Below are positions 26,446 through 34,663 of a DNA stretch of 61,473 bases, piece by piece. The stretch is from assembly GCA_023433505.1 (NCBI GenBank), contig JAEZCO010000069.1, positions 1-61,473 of the forward strand. Direction: 5' to 3'. The notes under the pieces were generated by a model. That model did not search any database and had not been told where the DNA came from. It was given only the letters and a program-made list of their open reading frames with translations. Positions within the stretch are counted from its first letter, which is position 1, and each line of letters starts with the position of its first letter. The translations under genes were made by a program, and so were the position numbers. Origin of the DNA: Bacillota bacterium (GTDB taxonomy: Bacteria; Bacillota; Clostridia; Acetivibrionales; DTU013).

Positions 26446-27107
26446 TGATATCCCACCCCCCATACCGTGTGAATGTAGTCATGCTCAGTATAGGCAGACA
26501 ATTTTGACCGGATTTTCCGGATATGCTCCATGATGGTATCGCTGCTGCCTTCTCCATCAATCCCCCATATGGCTTCATAAATCCGCTCCCTGTCAAAAAC
26601 CTGCCCGGCATACATGGAAAGCAGTTGTACGATTTCAAATTCCTTTTTTGACAATGGCACTGGGTTTCCGTTTACCGTTATTTCCCGCTTCAAATAATCG
26701 ACGGCAAGCTCGCCAAAGAACCGCACCACCGATTGTTCCTGCTTCCGCTGTTCACGGCGCAGGTGCGCTTCCACGCGCGCGCCCAATTCTTCGATGTCAA
26801 AGGGCTTCACGATGTAATCATCCGCACCGGCCTGGAATCCGGTAATTTTATCTCTGCTTTCGGTACGCGCCGTCAGGAAAAGGATAGGGCAGGCAATATG
26901 CTCGCGGATACGCTGGCAAACAGAGATCCCATCCAATTCCGGCAGATTGATGTCAAGCAGGATGATGTCCGGCCGGCAGGCTGCTTTTTCAAGCGCCTCT
27001 TTACCGTCATAAGCAGTATATACCTGATAATCCGACATCTCAAAATAATTCTTCAGCATTGTGACAATACCTTTTTCATCATCGACAAGTAAAATTTTAT
27101 TTTTCAA
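26433..27107 (-). CDS. OmpR-family response regulator
   Basis: The 224-residue regulator has a receiver domain (KILLVDDEKGI, phosphoacceptor Asp in IILLDINLPELDG, conserved Lys in VKPFDIEEL) and a winged-helix DNA-binding domain (REITVNGNPVPLSKKEFEIVQLL). I choose the TTG start because GGGAGG lies 8 bases before it; an ATG six codons earlier lies in front of that site. It most likely controls its own operon through the inverted repeat just upstream. Confidence 0.9.
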   Translation of the reverse strand: MKNKILLVDDEKGIVTMLKNYFEMSDYQVYTAYDGKEALEKAACRPDIILLDINLPELDGISVCQRIREHIACPILFLTARTESRDKITGFQAGADDYIVKPFDIEELGARVEAHLRREQRKQEQSVVRFFGELAVDYLKREITVNGNPVPLSKKEFEIVQLLSMYAGQVFDRERIYEAIWGIDGEGSSDTIMEHIRKIRSKLSAYTEHDYIHTVWGVGYQWKD

Positions 27108-27133
27108 ACAATTACCTCCCGGCAATGAATATT

Positions 27134-27170
27134 ATTACACACAATTCTCAAGTTTTTCTCAACTTGAATA
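27134..27170 (-). promoter_or_regulatory. Promoter and possible operator of the regulator operon
   Basis: TTGAGA and TGTAAT are spaced by 17 bases (27134-27162). TTCAAGTT and AACTTGAG form an imperfect inverted repeat over the -35 box, and CTTGAGA/GTTGAGA also read as a direct repeat with an 11-base step, the usual arrangement for an OmpR-type dimer. The rest of the 270-base gap up to the sigK terminator shows nothing I can name. Confidence 0.5.
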
Positions 27171-27341
27171 ATTCTTTCTCTGGGCCTGTTATTTCGGAAG
27201 AGCCGCAGTCATTAGCTATACCCTATTCTCAGGATTTTATATTCCCCGTTGTTTTTCTGACCCTGCAGGGGCTTCATCAACTTGGTTTGTAAAATAATTA
27301 TTGCATATCTATACTGCAACATCAAGTTTCTTGCACCCATC

Positions 27342-27373
27342 AAAAAAGCCTCTGCGGTTTCGCAGAGGCTTTT
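27342..27373 (-). terminator. sigK terminator
   Basis: GCCTCTGCG pairs with CGCAGAGGC around a GTTT loop and is followed by six Ts on the minus strand, a few bases past the sigK stop. Confidence 0.85.
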
Positions 27374-27378
27374 CGGGT

Positions 27379-27746
27379 CTATTGGCAGGTATCAGGCTTT
27401 AGTTCCCGGCTTAGTTTTTTAATTGCCTTTTTTTCAATCCTTGATACATAGGAGCGTGATATCCCCAGCATTCCTGCAATCTCTCTCTGGGTTTTACTGG
27501 TCCCGTTCAGCAGGCCGTATCTGAGCTCCAAAACAGTTTTTTCACGTTTTTTCAATACAGCCTTCATTTTATTGTAAAGGCGTTTCACCTGCATTTTGAG
27601 TTCAACCTCTTCAATGACAGATTCAGACTCATTTCCTATTACGTCTATCAGCGTAATTTCATTGCCTTCCCTGTCAACCCCGATGGGATCGTGCAGCGAA
27701 ACCTCGCTTTGGAGTTTCTTGGTGGACCTTATTTGCATTAGTATTT
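27379..27746 (-). CDS. sigK: Sigma-K, C-terminal half (SpoIIIC-like), separated by the intervening element
   Basis: This carries region 3/4 of a sporulation sigma factor: KKLQSEVSLHDPIGVDREG, KREKTVLELRYGLLNG and a region 4.2 helix-turn-helix (TQREIAGMLGISRSYVSRIEKKAIKKL). The free frame has an internal ATG (27738) without a ribosome site; its natural 5' continuation is GAA ATA CTA, the end of the ENEIL motif, which meets the inserted element at 27747. Alone it lacks regions 1-2 and cannot be a sigma factor. Joined to 36044-36386 it gives 236 residues, close to the usual SigK length of about 240. Confidence 0.93.
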
Positions 27747-27751
27747 CATTT
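27747..27751 (-). other. Recombination core of the sigK element, sigK C-terminal side
   Basis: AAATG on the minus strand in the context GCAAATGAAATAC. The same five bases stand in the same codon phase at 36044-36048 and in the same orientation, so recombination would delete the DNA between them. Confidence 0.8.
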
Positions 27752-27794
27752 GCACACCTTACACGTTGGAAACAAACTTCAATTTTACATCAGA

Positions 27795-29432
27795 CTATCC
27801 CCTGCCGCCGCCAACCAGAATCAGCTCCAGCCTGGTTCCATCCCATACAATTCTATCCACCGCACTTTTTATCACGCTTCTTTTCGCATATGGACCCATC
27901 AGCTCCCATATTCTGTATTTCAAAGCTTCTAAGGCGACGGCAGCGATCTCCGGATTCAGTTCATTTGACTCGCTTCTAATACCTGCATCCTGCATTTGTA
28001 CTATTCTTTTTTTCAAGCCCTCCTTGTCTTTTGTCAACCCTTCCATTTTGTTCAGAATAACAGACAGCCCCTCAGCATTTTGTCCTTTTGCAATTACAGC
28101 TGCAAGGTTTTTTATCCCTGCTTCCATCTCCGCAAGCTTCATCATCAACACTTCATACTCTCCCAGAGCTGCATTATTCCTTCCAATCAGTTCATTTTCT
28201 CCCAAGGAATCATCCAATAATGGCGGATATTTGGCGGTAATCTCATTAATCTTCAATAGCACGGATTTATCAAGGAGGTTTCCGTTAATATTGGAAATAT
28301 TGCAGCGTGATTTTCTGCTTTTTTCTTTTAGCTCACACAGATAGTAAAAAACCTGTTCATTATCGGCATCATATCTTCTGACCGATTTCGGCCTCATGGG
28401 GCTTCCGCACTCCGCACAGTATAATAATCCGGAAAGCAGGGCCTGTGAAGCTTTTACCTTCCGCAAGGCTCTTGACTTATTATTGCTAAGCATTTCTTGA
28501 GCAGCTATCCAACGATGTCCCGGAATAATCCCTTCATGCAGCCCGACAGCAATAATCCATTCGCTGCGGTCTCTATAACTTTCACGATTGTCCCCCTTAT
28601 TCTGCCCGGTTTTGTTATAACCGGTCAATCCATTGACACCGTTAAAATCCTCCGGATCGGCATATACATCATAGCCTGTTCTTGCCAGATAGTCATATAA
28701 TGTTTTGTCAGCCACGGCGTATACAGGGTTGGAAAGGATGGACCGGATGGAATATCTGTGAAAATCCTGGCCGTTTTTGGTGCAGATATTGTTTTCAGCC
28801 AGATATTTCTCAACCTGAGCGATTGACTCCAAACGGATATATTTATCGTATATCAGCCGGATAACCTTGATTTCTTCCGCTACAGGCGCCAGCCTATACA
28901 TTTTTCTTTTTTTCCCGTCCGGACCTGTTGCAACTACCGCCTCCGACTTGTACCCTGTTGGAGGGGTACCGCCAAGCCAACGCCCGGATTTGGCAAGCTG
29001 CAGCATGTTATCACGTATTCTTTCCGCTATAGTTTCCCTTTCAAGCTGAGAAAAGACGGAGGCTATGTACATCATAGCCCGGCCCATGGGAGTCGTCGTA
29101 TCAAACTGCTCTCTGATTGATACAAAATTTATGCTGAAATTGTTCAAGTCCTTTACCAGTTGAGAAAAATCGGAGACATTCCTGCTGATACGGTCCAGTC
29201 TGTAACAGATTACTATATCAAATTTTCCTGAACGGGCATCCTTCATCATATTTCGAAATTGTGGCCTGTTAGTATTGCCGCCCGAAAAGCCCTCGTCTTC
29301 ATAGATCTCAAAATCAGCCTCTGTGATGCCAAGTTTTTTCATTCCATACTCCCTGCACCACTGGATCTGATTCTCAACACTCTCGCCTTTGCCTGTAAAC
29401 TTGCTTTTCCTCGAGTAGATTGCTGCTTTCAT
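27795..29432 (-). CDS. Large serine recombinase 1, SpoIVCA-like, probable sigK recombinase
   Basis: A 545-residue site-specific recombinase. The resolvase domain has the catalytic serine in AAIYSRKSKFTGKG (Ser7), YRLDRISRNVSDF and the helix QLERETIAERIRDNM. A recombinase domain (about 165-290) and a zinc ribbon (LLYCAECGSPMRP ... CELKEK ... CNIS) precede a C-terminal coiled coil (about 390-470). Its 3' end lies 44 bases from the att core next to the sigK C half, the typical place for the element's own integrase. It is about half identical to recombinase 2 by eye. Likely job: excision of the element to rebuild sigK. Confidence 0.92.
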   Translation of the reverse strand: MKAAIYSRKSKFTGKGESVENQIQWCREYGMKKLGITEADFEIYEDEGFSGGNTNRPQFRNMMKDARSGKFDIVICYRLDRISRNVSDFSQLVKDLNNFSINFVSIREQFDTTTPMGRAMMYIASVFSQLERETIAERIRDNMLQLAKSGRWLGGTPPTGYKSEAVVATGPDGKKRKMYRLAPVAEEIKVIRLIYDKYIRLESIAQVEKYLAENNICTKNGQDFHRYSIRSILSNPVYAVADKTLYDYLARTGYDVYADPEDFNGVNGLTGYNKTGQNKGDNRESYRDRSEWIIAVGLHEGIIPGHRWIAAQEMLSNNKSRALRKVKASQALLSGLLYCAECGSPMRPKSVRRYDADNEQVFYYLCELKEKSRKSRCNISNINGNLLDKSVLLKINEITAKYPPLLDDSLGENELIGRNNAALGEYEVLMMKLAEMEAGIKNLAAVIAKGQNAEGLSVILNKMEGLTKDKEGLKKRIVQMQDAGIRSESNELNPEIAAVALEALKYRIWELMGPYAKRSVIKSAVDRIVWDGTRLELILVGGGRG

Positions 29433-29454
29433 GCTTCACCGCCAGGTTCTGTGA

Positions 29455-29655
29455 CTATTCGCCCTGCTTCGTCAAATGTTGGATCACGGAGGCATATATC
29501 CTGTTTTTTTCTTCATCATTTAATGGCAGGGCCAATATATAATTTTTTATAAACTGGCTATATGCGTCCCCCATTCTTCTTTTCAAATCAAGCACATCTA
29601 TTTCGTTTTCAGGATAATGAACTGCAATGGCGTACATATTTTTAGGCCTGGCCAT
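29455..29655 (-). CDS. Small protein upstream of recombinase 1, candidate directionality factor
   Basis: A 66-residue charged protein with MYAIAVHYPENEIDVLDLKRR at its core. It stands 22 bases before recombinase 1 on the same strand, so the two are probably one transcript. It aligns without gaps over about 50 residues with the small protein at 35827-35997: HYP, then Asp, Leu, Arg, Gln, YI, Leu and Lys at matching positions. Excision of the C. difficile skin element needs a small element-encoded partner; location and pairing make this a good candidate. A CATATACA box lies 31 bases upstream (29686-29693). The function is inferred. Confidence 0.65.
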   Translation of the reverse strand: MARPKNMYAIAVHYPENEIDVLDLKRRMGDAYSQFIKNYILALPLNDEEKNRIYASVIQHLTKQGE

Positions 29656-29804
29656 TCTATCCCTGCTTTCATGACCTCTCCCTAATGTATATGTATAATC
29701 CGCTTGTACTCTTGCTTAGAAAGATTGCATAAAACACAAGACATCTTGCTCAAAACTGAAAACGGATCTCCCCCCTCAGCACAGCTATCCATATAAACGC
29801 TGTC

Positions 29805-29831
29805 ACAATCGATACCGGGCTACATAAAATA
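29805..29831 (+). promoter_or_regulatory. Mother-cell-type (sigma-K/E-like) promoter of the DUF6143-like gene
   Basis: CATAAAATA fits the sigma-K -10 pattern CATANNNTA, with the AC expected at -35 16 bases upstream. It lies 30 bases before the start codon. The AT-rich context makes chance matches possible. Confidence 0.4.
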
Positions 29832-29860
29832 TATTATATAAACCGCCAAGGAGTGAGCCT

Positions 29861-30370
29861 ATGGAAAACAATGAAGTTGTCTCTTTAGAATACCGTGTAA
29901 AAAAATCCTTTGAGGGCAAATATTTTATCGGTCACACACCGTTTCTGGCGATGTACGGGTATAACGCATGGGCAGGGCTGTTCAATCCGGGCAACTCAAA
30001 GGTAAACTTATATGTCAATACCTTTACCATAACAAACTACTCCTCTGCCCCTTTTCCAGCCCAACTATGGCTGAATTCCTCGCCTGACGGCAAAAGAACG
30101 GCATCATCCTTTGTTTCACCGGCAAATACCGCCAAGGTGCCTCTCGCCAAACCTGAGGCTTACGTATTGTACTCACAGAATGTAGTCAGCTCCCCTTCAA
30201 ACGGCGTAAGCATTCTTACCAGGGTATCCGGAGCAAATTCAACGGAAGTGGGCAACTATTACGGGAAAATAATCATCCCTCCCGGAGGGTCCTTTATCGT
30301 ATTTCTGTATTCTCCCGGTGCACAGTTGGCGAATGCCGAGGTTGCTTTCGGATGGTGGGAGGACAAGTGA
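29861..30370 (+). CDS. DUF6143-like protein
   Basis: A 169-residue protein without signal peptide or membrane segment, rich in beta-strand-forming residues (KYFIGHTPFLAMYGYNAWAGLF, VNLYVNTFTITNYSSAPF, IIIPPGGSFIVFLYSPG). I recognise the pattern as DUF6143, a family of unknown function in spore-forming Firmicutes, but not with certainty. AAGGAGTGAGCCT precedes the ATG. It is read against the flanking recombinases and appears to be cargo of the sigK element; the upstream box suggests expression in the mother cell. A spore-coat or surface role is only a guess. Confidence 0.7.
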   Translation: MENNEVVSLEYRVKKSFEGKYFIGHTPFLAMYGYNAWAGLFNPGNSKVNLYVNTFTITNYSSAPFPAQLWLNSSPDGKRTASSFVSPANTAKVPLAKPEAYVLYSQNVVSSPSNGVSILTRVSGANSTEVGNYYGKIIIPPGGSFIVFLYSPGAQLANAEVAFGWWEDK

Positions 30371-30388
30371 CTGGTTAGCGGATCGTAC

Positions 30389-30455
30389 AATAAAAGTCTC
30401 GGGTGCATCGAGCCAAGCTCGCCTGTTGGTGATTCGGCTATGGATGATACCGCAA
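30389..30455 (+). repeat. Partial copy of the structured repeat found at 61285
   Basis: ATAAAAGTCTCGGG ... GAGCC ... GCTCG ... TTGGTGATTCGGCT ... GATACC matches the first 65 bases of the element at the right edge of the window in order and spacing. It holds a small CGAGC/GCTCG hairpin, and its second stem has decayed (TATGGAT in place of TTTGGCC). It begins 19 bases after the DUF6143-like stop. Confidence 0.65.
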
Positions 30456-30492
30456 AAAAATAAAGCATCCCTAGGATTGAAATGCTTTATTC
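30452..30492. terminator. Bidirectional terminator
   Basis: ATAAAGCAT pairs with ATGCTTTAT around a 13-base loop. A run of seven Ts follows on the minus strand and TCTTTTATT on the plus strand, so it can serve both the DUF6143-like gene and the convergent secreted-protein gene. Confidence 0.75.
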
Positions 30493-30515
30493 TTTTATTC
30501 GCATTTTTATATTTC

Positions 30516-31934
30516 CTATTGCCGTTTACTCCGAATGATTATAATTACTATCAGAGCCAATAATATGGTTGAAAATCCTATTACAAGTACATCTGATGCA
30601 CCTTTAACGAACAGACCGGGGAAATTTTCTCCCGTTTCCTTCCCAGGAGTCTGTGACGATTCCGTTTCAGACGTCAAAACCGTCGGTTCGGAAGTAGTCT
30701 CAGTAATTAAAGGTTGGGTTGCAACCGGCAAAGGTGTGTTTACTTCCTCCGGCACTTTATACTTCACAGTTTTTTCCGCTGTACGGTCCATCCAGTCTTG
30801 TATGAAGCAAGCTATGCTATATTCGACCCCCGGAACCAGGTCGATATATCCATAGGGCATGTCAAATTCCCTGTCCATCACTTCTTTTCCATTTTCAATA
30901 TGCCGGATGACAAGCTTGGCAAATGGAGCGGACAAACTTTGTATACCGCTGCTTATACGATATCCCCATTGTTCTTTTGAAACGAGAATATCACCGACAA
31001 TAGGCAATTCAGCGGGGATTCTGTTTTCCGGAAGGAAGCTCCTGATGTATTGAACGAGAACGTAGTCCGTTCCCTGAACTGCCTTATCGTATAAATCCAG
31101 CAGCTTATCCGTTTCCTTGCTGTCTGCAAGTTCCTTTACCCTTTTATAGTTTTGCATCTTTTCTTTTAGTCCTGAAGCCTCTTCGCCGGAAGTATTCTTC
31201 AAAAATTCATCACTGTAATGCCAATCATTATAAAACACCTGAAGGTCATACAGCGGTTCAAAGTTATTGCGTTCCCAAACAAGTTCATTGCCTGTGAACT
31301 TGAAGCCTCCGGACTTTAAGGTTTCAATCTGGTAGGGCTGTATCCCGCCTAATTTGAAGGTGACCTTTGCCGACCCGATGGGGCCTTTCCACAGTGCGCC
31401 GGTTTTCAGTACATATCCGCTTAAAACGTCGCCGGTTGAAATAAAGGATGGACGGAAGTGATAAGTATTGCGGACGGTAACCTTTTCATCCGCTTTGAAG
31501 GGCACTGTAAATGTAAACCACTCGCTGTAATTCAATGCGGCTTCAGCCCCCATGCCCTGCGGTCGAACACTCTTCTCATGAGAAACAGACAGTTCTTTCT
31601 CTTTCACAAAGGTTTTAAAATCCTGGAGTTCCAGATTTACTTCTTCGGTTAACTCTCCCCCCAAGCTCTTATCAAGCTTTCCAGGAAACCCCATGAGGAC
31701 ATTTTTACTCTCTCCCGTATTATGAAATACGAAAATGCACTCGACATTAAAATTTTCCAGATCAACGGTTATCTCTTCCGATTCCATGACGACATCATTT
31801 TCCTTCATGGGAAAAACCCCCTCCGGAGTCCTTCCCAAACTGCCGTCGTCTGCGTATACATTTATGCCCCGGAAAAACGCAAAAAACAATATTACTGTTG
31901 ATATCACAAGATGTTTCAGTTTTATTTTCCACAT
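30516..31934 (-). CDS. Secreted, C-terminally membrane-anchored protein, DUF4424-like
   Basis: A 472-residue protein. An N-terminal signal peptide (about 1-27, ending INVYA before DDGS) is followed by a beta-rich ectodomain that begins FPMKENDVVMESEEITVDLE, resembling DUF4424. A Pro/Thr/Ser linker (about 395-430) and a C-terminal membrane helix with RSKRQ tail (about 445-472) anchor it outside the cell. I start at MWKIKLKH, with GGAGG 8 bases upstream. The function is unknown. It lies inside the sigK element, so during sporulation it would go to the excised circle. Confidence 0.75.
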   Translation of the reverse strand: MWKIKLKHLVISTVILFFAFFRGINVYADDGSLGRTPEGVFPMKENDVVMESEEITVDLENFNVECIFVFHNTGESKNVLMGFPGKLDKSLGGELTEEVNLELQDFKTFVKEKELSVSHEKSVRPQGMGAEAALNYSEWFTFTVPFKADEKVTVRNTYHFRPSFISTGDVLSGYVLKTGALWKGPIGSAKVTFKLGGIQPYQIETLKSGGFKFTGNELVWERNNFEPLYDLQVFYNDWHYSDEFLKNTSGEEASGLKEKMQNYKRVKELADSKETDKLLDLYDKAVQGTDYVLVQYIRSFLPENRIPAELPIVGDILVSKEQWGYRISSGIQSLSAPFAKLVIRHIENGKEVMDREFDMPYGYIDLVPGVEYSIACFIQDWMDRTAEKTVKYKVPEEVNTPLPVATQPLITETTSEPTVLTSETESSQTPGKETGENFPGLFVKGASDVLVIGFSTILLALIVIIIIRSKRQ

Positions 31935-32026
31935 AGTTTCTGCCTCCATGAATATAGACGCAGTTCTCTATGAAATGTTCCAGATACTTCATAACCGATC
32001 ATATACTTACATTCGATGCAATCTGT

Positions 32027-33751
32027 TTAGCTCTGATTGATTCCGATCAATAAGTTTTTATCTTTGCCTGTAGCTTTGTCATCCTGCGGTTTGAATTCAC
32101 CGCTGGCGGAATCAGACAAGTAAACGTGTACATTTTTACCGTCCCAGATGATTTTCTTTATAAACATCCGCATGGAAGTTCTTTTTTGTTCTATGCCCAT
32201 ATTGTCAAAAGTATCTCTGAACGAGGTTAAAAGGGTACGGATGCTGTCTAACTGTATATCAGACAGCATATGGGTTTCCATCAGGCTTTCCATTTCTTCA
32301 ATGCTGTGCCCGATGTCCTGCCCTTTTTCATGAAGCTCGCAAATCTGCTTTAGGACGTATGTTTCGGCAGATGTCCCATCCGCTTTTGCAATGGACGATA
32401 CTAGCGAGGAAATCCTTTTAGAGTTTTCCTCATAAGATTTTCGGAGCTTTAGAAGCTGCATATCATACTCCTGCTTGTCGTCCATCAAGGCTTCACCACT
32501 GTTTTCAAGTTGCCGGATAAATTCGCAACTATCCTCGGACAGATTTTTTATTTCGTCACAAACCGCCTTATCCATCATGTTTCCGTAGGAATTTTTTATA
32601 TTGCAGTTATGGCAGCGGCTTTTTTCCTTTAATTCACACAAATAACTATAGAGCAGTTCTCCTTGCGCATTCTTACGCCGGCTTAGTTTCGGGCGCATAT
32701 AGCTGCCGCAGTCTCCGCAGAATAAAAGTCCTGAAAGCAAAGCTGTGCTGCTTTTAGGTTTGTGATACGATTTGGATTTATTCTGATCCAAAAGCTGCTG
32801 TGTACGAATCCAGCCGATACCCCGGATTATTCCGGTATGCTTTCCTACAGCTACGATCCATTCGCTCATATTACGGGTTTGATTTGTTTTTCCACGTTTC
32901 TGTATGGTTTTGTTATAGGCCATGACACCATGTTTTCCGTCAAATTCCGACTTCTTTGCAAAAAGATCAATTTCCTGCTCCATAAAGTAGGAGTATGCTT
33001 CGGCATCGGCAATCATATAGACCGGATTTTCCAAAATGCTCTTAATGGTGAACCGGTTGAAAGGCCTTCCGTTTTTTGTCCTGTAATTATTCTGTATCAG
33101 GTAGGTTTCCGTTTTTGTGAGAGAATTTGTTTCAAGGAACTTATCATAGATCGTATGCACTAATTTTGCTTCTTCATCAATCATTTTTAATTTGTAAGCT
33201 CTACGTACTTTGCCATCTACCGTAACCTTTTCCACAGCTTCGGAGGAATAGCCGGTTGGTGTGATTCCTCCCAGCCAGCGGCCTGTTTTGGCAAGCTCCA
33301 GCATATTGTCCCGGATACGTTCGGCAATGGTTTCCCGCTCCAATTGGGAAAATACAGATGCAATATACATCATGGCTCTGCCTAGCGGAGATGAAGTATC
33401 AAATTGCTCCTTGATGGATACAAAAGAAATCTGTAAAGCATTCAGTTCTTCTATAAGCATTGCAAAGTCTCCGATATTACGGCTGATACGGTCAAGCCGG
33501 TAGCAGACGATGGCCGTGAAGTTATGCTCTTTCGCATCCTTCATCATCTTTTTAAACTGCGGACGCTCAGTATTTCCTCCTGAAAAGCCCTCATCCTCGT
33601 AAATCAGAATATCTTCGTCCTTGATGTCCGCAAAATGGGTCTGTATATACTGACGGCACAGTTCTATCTGGTTTTCAATGCTTTCACCCTTACCGGTAAA
33701 TTTAGACTTGCGGGAATAGACGGCGATTTTGTTTGAATTTGTTTTCCCCAC
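32027..33751 (-). CDS. Large serine recombinase 2
   Basis: A 574-residue enzyme with the same architecture as recombinase 1: catalytic Ser13 in IAVYSRKSKFTGKGES, YEDEGFSGGNTERPQF, YRLDRISRNIGDFAML, helix QLERETIAERIRDNM, recombinase domain with WLGGITPTGY, zinc ribbon (LLFCGDCGSYMRPK ... CELKEKS ... CNIK) and a coiled coil. Both enzymes are intact. It may be the integrase of a second element nested in the first, or a diverged duplicate. I found no convincing att pair for it. Confidence 0.92.
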   Translation of the reverse strand: MGKTNSNKIAVYSRKSKFTGKGESIENQIELCRQYIQTHFADIKDEDILIYEDEGFSGGNTERPQFKKMMKDAKEHNFTAIVCYRLDRISRNIGDFAMLIEELNALQISFVSIKEQFDTSSPLGRAMMYIASVFSQLERETIAERIRDNMLELAKTGRWLGGITPTGYSSEAVEKVTVDGKVRRAYKLKMIDEEAKLVHTIYDKFLETNSLTKTETYLIQNNYRTKNGRPFNRFTIKSILENPVYMIADAEAYSYFMEQEIDLFAKKSEFDGKHGVMAYNKTIQKRGKTNQTRNMSEWIVAVGKHTGIIRGIGWIRTQQLLDQNKSKSYHKPKSSTALLSGLLFCGDCGSYMRPKLSRRKNAQGELLYSYLCELKEKSRCHNCNIKNSYGNMMDKAVCDEIKNLSEDSCEFIRQLENSGEALMDDKQEYDMQLLKLRKSYEENSKRISSLVSSIAKADGTSAETYVLKQICELHEKGQDIGHSIEEMESLMETHMLSDIQLDSIRTLLTSFRDTFDNMGIEQKRTSMRMFIKKIIWDGKNVHVYLSDSASGEFKPQDDKATGKDKNLLIGINQS

Positions 33752-33838
33752 GTCGTCGCACCACCTTTATGATATATATCAGTTTAATCTATATCATATC
33801 AGTCTGGTTTATGCTCATAATGTTAAGGACATTATAGA

Positions 33839-34225
33839 CTATATTTTACATTCTCCATTTTCTTCGACTAGGATATTAACTTCTTCAACTTCGTGATGCA
33901 AAATATCGTCAATTTGATTTAAAAGCACAGGCAAACTTTTTGTAATTGTTCCCCAAAGAACAGCAAAATCGACGTTTTCATAGTCATGAACAATTTTATT
34001 TCTCATACCGCGAATGCTTTTCCATGGAATGTAAGTATATTCTTCCTGTGTACTTATGCTTATATCTTTTGCAAGTTCACCAATTTGGGAAACAGCAAAA
34101 GCACAAGCAGAGACAGTTTTTTTATCTGTCATAAACAGTTCAAAAGGAAGCCCGTTCACGTACTGAGCCACATCGTTGATGTAGGTGCTTATTTTTTGCA
34201 GGATAATCCTATCCTTACCTGTCAT
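33839..34225 (-). CDS. hepT: HepT-type HEPN toxin (RNase)
   Basis: A 128-residue all-helical protein with the HEPN active-site motif RNKIVHDY (RX4HXY) at about residue 75, the hallmark of DUF86/HepT. HepT cleaves RNA; its partner MntA silences it by adding AMP to the Tyr of that motif. The partner gene lies directly upstream and overlaps by 11 bases. The pair probably stabilises the element. Confidence 0.9.
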   Translation of the reverse strand: MTGKDRIILQKISTYINDVAQYVNGLPFELFMTDKKTVSACAFAVSQIGELAKDISISTQEEYTYIPWKSIRGMRNKIVHDYENVDFAVLWGTITKSLPVLLNQIDDILHHEVEEVNILVEENGECKI

Positions 34226-34523
34226 ATAAGATAATCCCCTCCCTTTCTACGGCAGAAGAAATGGCCGTATTTCTGCTCAATTCGGATATCTCAAACATAT
34301 CAACACGCTTTTCAAGCTCTGTTGCAATATCTTCCAGTACACCATAAAAAGCCATATTTAAAAGCTCACCCTTGCTGTCAATGACAATATCAATATCGCT
34401 TTGGTCCGTTGGGTTGCCTCTTGCATAGGACCCGAACAATATGGCACGATATACAGGAGCGGCTTCAAAAATAGGTCGAAGCTTTAATCTTATTTCATCT
34501 ATTTGATATATTTTCCGTTCCAT
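34215..34523 (-). CDS. mntA: MntA-type minimal nucleotidyltransferase antitoxin
   Basis: A 102-residue nucleotidyltransferase with LFGSYARGNPTDQSDIDIVID, i.e. the GSX10DXD catalytic site. It is the antitoxin of HepT, acting by AMPylation of the toxin. A strong sigma-A promoter stands 30 bases upstream. The overlapping pair is the standard arrangement. Confidence 0.9.
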   Translation of the reverse strand: MERKIYQIDEIRLKLRPIFEAAPVYRAILFGSYARGNPTDQSDIDIVIDSKGELLNMAFYGVLEDIATELEKRVDMFEISELSRNTAISSAVEREGIILYDR

Positions 34524-34553
34524 ATTCTCACCACTTTTTGTTGTTATATATTT

Positions 34554-34582
34554 ATTATAGCCATAATAAAAGTTCTTTACAA
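34554..34582 (-). promoter_or_regulatory. Sigma-A promoter of mntA-hepT
   Basis: TTGTAA and TATAAT with a 17-base spacer on the minus strand. It is divergent from the promoter of the ribbon-helix-helix gene, with the two -35 boxes 17 bases apart. Confidence 0.7.
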
Positions 34583-34599
34583 GTTACACCAATTTTACA

Positions 34600-34645
34600 T
34601 TGACTTTATGGAGTGCAATATATATAATAAATTTGTGGAGTGCAA
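34600..34645 (+). promoter_or_regulatory. Promoter with direct-repeat operators of the ribbon-helix-helix gene
   Basis: TTGACT and TATAAT are separated by 17 bases. TGGAGTGCAA occurs at 34609-34618, within the spacer, and again at 34636-34645, just past the start of transcription, a 27-base step. This is the layout expected for autorepression by the small regulator that follows. Confidence 0.65.
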
Positions 34646-34663
34646 AAAGTGAGGTGATGACTT

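Noticed and set aside
31950..32026. A second att site next to recombinase 2
   Set aside because: There is an ACATTTCATAG sequence near 31970, but no matching partner in direct orientation with similar flanks was found.
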